NCBI RefSeq assembly: GCF_001427665.1 | Contig: NZ_LMHC01000024.1 | Coordinates: 160,970 to 224,969, forward strand | Direction of reading: 5' to 3' | From: Caulobacter sp. Root655 | Lineage (GTDB): Bacteria; Pseudomonadota; Alphaproteobacteria; Caulobacterales; Caulobacteraceae | DNA length: 64,000 bases | Shown: one piece after another, positions 62,003-64,000 of the stretch | Position numbering within the stretch: position 1 is the first letter of the stretch | Layout: the number at the start of each line of letters is the position of its first letter | Notes under the pieces: generated by a model | What the model saw: only the letters and a program-made list of their open reading frames with translations | Database searches by the model: none | Told to the model about the DNA's origin: nothing | Translations under genes and position numbers: made by a program

Positions 62003-64000
62003 GTGCGCAAGACATCGACCCTGCTCATCGCAACGGCCCTCGCGCTACTGTCCGCCGGCGCGCGGGCGGCCGAACGCCGGACCCTGCCGCTGGCCGACAG
62101 CTGGCGCTTCATCCAGGGCGACCCGCAAGGGGCCGAGACGGCCGGCTTCGACGACACGGGCTGGACTCGCGTCTCGGTTCCCCACGACTGGGCGATCACT
62201 GGGCCGTTCGACGTGGAGGCGCGGGCCGGCGGGGCTGGCGGCTTCCTGGCGACCGGCGTGGCCTGGTACCGCCGCACCCTGGACGTGCGGCCGGTCGCCG
62301 GTCGCCGCTGGTTCGTCGAACTGGACGGGGTGATGGAGCGCAGCGGCGTCTGGATTAACGGCCACCACCTGGGCCATCGACCGAACGGCTATGTCGGCCT
62401 GCGCTACGATGTCACCGACTTTCTGAACCCGGATGGCCCCAGCATGCTGGCCGTGCGCGCCGACACCTCGGCCGCCCCCTCGTCGCGCTGGTACGCCGGT
62501 TCAGGCGTCTACCGGAACGTGCGACTGATCGAAACCGGCGACCTGCATGTAGACCAGGGCGGCGTTTTCGTTACCACGCCGACGATCACGAAGGATCGCG
62601 GCACGGTCCGCATCCAGGTCGATGTCGTCAATGACGGCAAGGCCGGGTCGCGGACGGGCCTCGAGATCGTCATCACCGGCCCCGACGGTGGGATCGTGGC
62701 TCGAAAGACCGTCGCGCCCACCGAGATTGGCGTCGCACGCACCCAGACCCTGGGCGGTGAGCTCGACATCCCCTCGCCACGGCTCTGGGACACCTCGGCC
62801 CCAAACCTCTACCGGGCGACCGTCCGGGTGGTCGACGCCGATGGCGCCGTGCAGGACAATGAGGCCGTGGCCTTCGGCGTCCGCGACGCCCGCTTCGAGG
62901 CCGACACCGGCTTCTGGCTGAACGGCCGGAACGTCAAGCTGAAGGGCGTGGCCCTGCACGCCGATGGCGGGGCCCTGGGCGCGGCCGTGCCGCTGGCGGT
63001 CTGGCGCCAGCGCCTCACTGCCCTGAAGGCCCTGGGCGTCAACGCCATCCGCACCGCCCACAACCCGCCCTCGCCAGAGTTCCTCGACCTGGCCGACCAG
63101 ATGGGCTTCCTGGTCATGGACGAGCTGTTCGATCAGTGGAACGTCGCCAAGACGCCGGGCGACTACCACCTGTTCTTCAGCGACTGGCACAGGCGCGACG
63201 CCCGCGACATGCTGCGCCGCGACCGCAACCACCCCAGCGTCGTCCTGTGGAGCGCCGGCAACGAGATCCACGACACCGCCTATCCGGTCCAGGCCAAGGC
63301 GGCGCTGAGAAGCCTGCTCGAGGTGATGCACGCCACCGACCCGACCCGACCGGTGACCATGGGTCTGTTCCGCCCCAATGTGACCGGTGACTACGACAAC
63401 GGTCTGGCCGACATGCTCGACGTGGTCGGCCAGAACTATCGCGAGGCCGAACTGACCGCCGCCCACGAGGCCAGGCCCAGCCGCAAGATCGTCGGGACCG
63501 AGAACAGCAAGACGCGCGGCTCGTGGATCGCCGTGCGCGACTACGCCCCCTATGCTGGCATGTTCCTGTGGACCGGGGTCGACTATCTGGGCGAGGCCGA
63601 CCGCAGCGGCTGGCCCAATATCGACAATCCCGCCGGCCTGCTCGACCGCGCCGGGGCGCTGAAGGTCGCGGGCATGCAGCGGGCCGGCTGGTGGGCCGAA
63701 AGTCCGGTCATCCACGTCGTACGCAACGCCGCCCCCGCCGCCCCGCCCCCCTCGAACGACGGGGCGGGACCGGCCCCTACCCTGCCGACCATGGTCGCGG
63801 TGGCCACGCCGCCGCCGAAGACCGAGATTCTCGACGACTGGACCCCGGCCGACCTGACGCCGCATCCAGAGACCATCGAGGTCTACAGCAACTGTTCCAG
63901 CGTCGAGGTTTCGCTCAACGGCCGCGCCCTGGGGGCCAAGTCCCTGCCCGCCAACGGCGCGCCGCGCCAGTGGAACGTGACCTTCGCGCCCGGCGAGGTC
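62003..64000 (+). CDS. Glycoside hydrolase family 2, partial (runs off window)
   Basis: The frame opens at a GTG (62003) after AGGAGTACGCGC and continues without a stop to the end of the window (666 codons, 3' part missing). It has a signal peptide (about 1-22, ARAAE), the GH2 sandwich with VPHDWAITGPF, GVAWYRRTL and WYAGSGVYRNVRLI, and the barrel with IRTAHNPPSPEFLDLADQMG. The acid/base Glu is in VVLWSAGNEIHD and the nucleophile Glu in IVGTENSKTRG. A Pro-rich linker (about 575-600) leads to a C-terminal domain starting ETIEVYSNCSSVEVSLNGR. It is beta-galactosidase-like (GalB group). Confidence 0.9.
   Translation, partial: MRKTSTLLIATALALLSAGARAAERRTLPLADSWRFIQGDPQGAETAGFDDTGWTRVSVPHDWAITGPFDVEARAGGAGGFLATGVAWYRRTLDVRPVAGRRWFVELDGVMERSGVWINGHHLGHRPNGYVGLRYDVTDFLNPDGPSMLAVRADTSAAPSSRWYAGSGVYRNVRLIETGDLHVDQGGVFVTTPTITKDRGTVRIQVDVVNDGKAGSRTGLEIVITGPDGGIVARKTVAPTEIGVARTQTLGGELDIPSPRLWDTSAPNLYRATVRVVDADGAVQDNEAVAFGVRDARFEADTGFWLNGRNVKLKGVALHADGGALGAAVPLAVWRQRLTALKALGVNAIRTAHNPPSPEFLDLADQMGFLVMDELFDQWNVAKTPGDYHLFFSDWHRRDARDMLRRDRNHPSVVLWSAGNEIHDTAYPVQAKAALRSLLEVMHATDPTRPVTMGLFRPNVTGDYDNGLADMLDVVGQNYREAELTAAHEARPSRKIVGTENSKTRGSWIAVRDYAPYAGMFLWTGVDYLGEADRSGWPNIDNPAGLLDRAGALKVAGMQRAGWWAESPVIHVVRNAAPAAPPPSNDGAGPAPTLPTMVAVATPPPKTEILDDWTPADLTPHPETIEVYSNCSSVEVSLNGRALGAKSLPANGAPRQWNVTFAPGEV

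Noticed and set aside
62501-63865. 454-codon minus-strand frame at the right edge
   Set aside because: It lies opposite the GH2 gene starting at 62003, whose plus-strand frame has clear signal peptide and catalytic motifs; the minus frame is low-complexity.

Overview
The window looks like chromosomal DNA of a Caulobacter-type alphaproteobacterium. Several things point there: high GC with strong third-position bias; the core run pyrE-pdxJ-acpS-lepB-rnc-era-recO beside rpoZ and a bifunctional rel/spoT gene; a motB gene standing apart from motA; a UrcA-family protein; an Asp/Glu leucyltransferase (bpt); and large TonB-receptor and glycoside-hydrolase loci. The genus is inferred from gene content and layout, not from a database match.

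Core part (about 0.5-29.5 kb). After an interspersed two-hairpin repeat come urcA-like, a class C serine hydrolase, parC and a PhoD-type alkaline phosphatase, then a lower-GC lipoprotein gene. A long minus-strand block follows (pyrE, pdxJ, acpS, a 52-residue membrane protein, lepB, rnc, era, N-acetyltransferase, recO), with many 1-4 nt start/stop overlaps and REP-like palindromes in its gaps. Then come a 70-residue ORF overlapping a Nudix gene, a DUF900-type hydrolase, and the rpoZ-rel/spoT pair. Next are a membrane-bound winged-helix regulator divergent from a YceI gene, a YdeI-like protein, an M13 protease, folK divergent from a NYN-nuclease/type-5 UDG pair, a hydroxyisobutyrate-dehydrogenase-like enzyme, motB and bpt. 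Three copies of a 67-68 bp palindromic repeat (ends GGGGAC/GTCCCC) and one half copy lie between 19.4 and 24.4 kb.

Middle part (29.5-44.3 kb). An oxidoreductase run (SDR, nitronate monooxygenase-like, quinone oxidoreductase-like, a second serine hydrolase) ends near tRNA-Thr(UGU). Beyond the tRNA no more housekeeping genes appear. Two LysR regulators are each divergent from small metabolic genes (NmrA-like + AtaL-like; isochorismatase-like + pirin). The C-terminal scrap of a sugar transporter follows, then a TonB receptor overlapping a DUF218 (YdcF-like) gene, divergent from a ROK repressor with an A/T-rich NagC/Mlc-like palindrome between them.

Right part (44.5-64 kb). This is a hemicellulose-degradation locus. 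On the minus strand lie GH31 (alpha-xylosidase-like), GH2, GH35/DUF5597, an esterase, GH29 (alpha-fucosidase), GH97, an acyltransferase and GH62 (arabinofuranosidase). Divergently, on the plus strand, lie GH39 and a second GH2 that runs off the edge. The set matches the side chains of xyloglucan (Xyl, Gal, Fuc, Ara) with some arabinoxylan capacity. At the head of the minus-strand operon, where a TonB receptor and a flavin-dependent halogenase would be expected, both genes survive only as their two ends: a 46-residue and a 125-residue mini-ORF. Their ribosome-binding sites, an intrinsic terminator and an upstream LacI-like palindrome are all preserved. This gutted uptake module is the most striking feature of the window.
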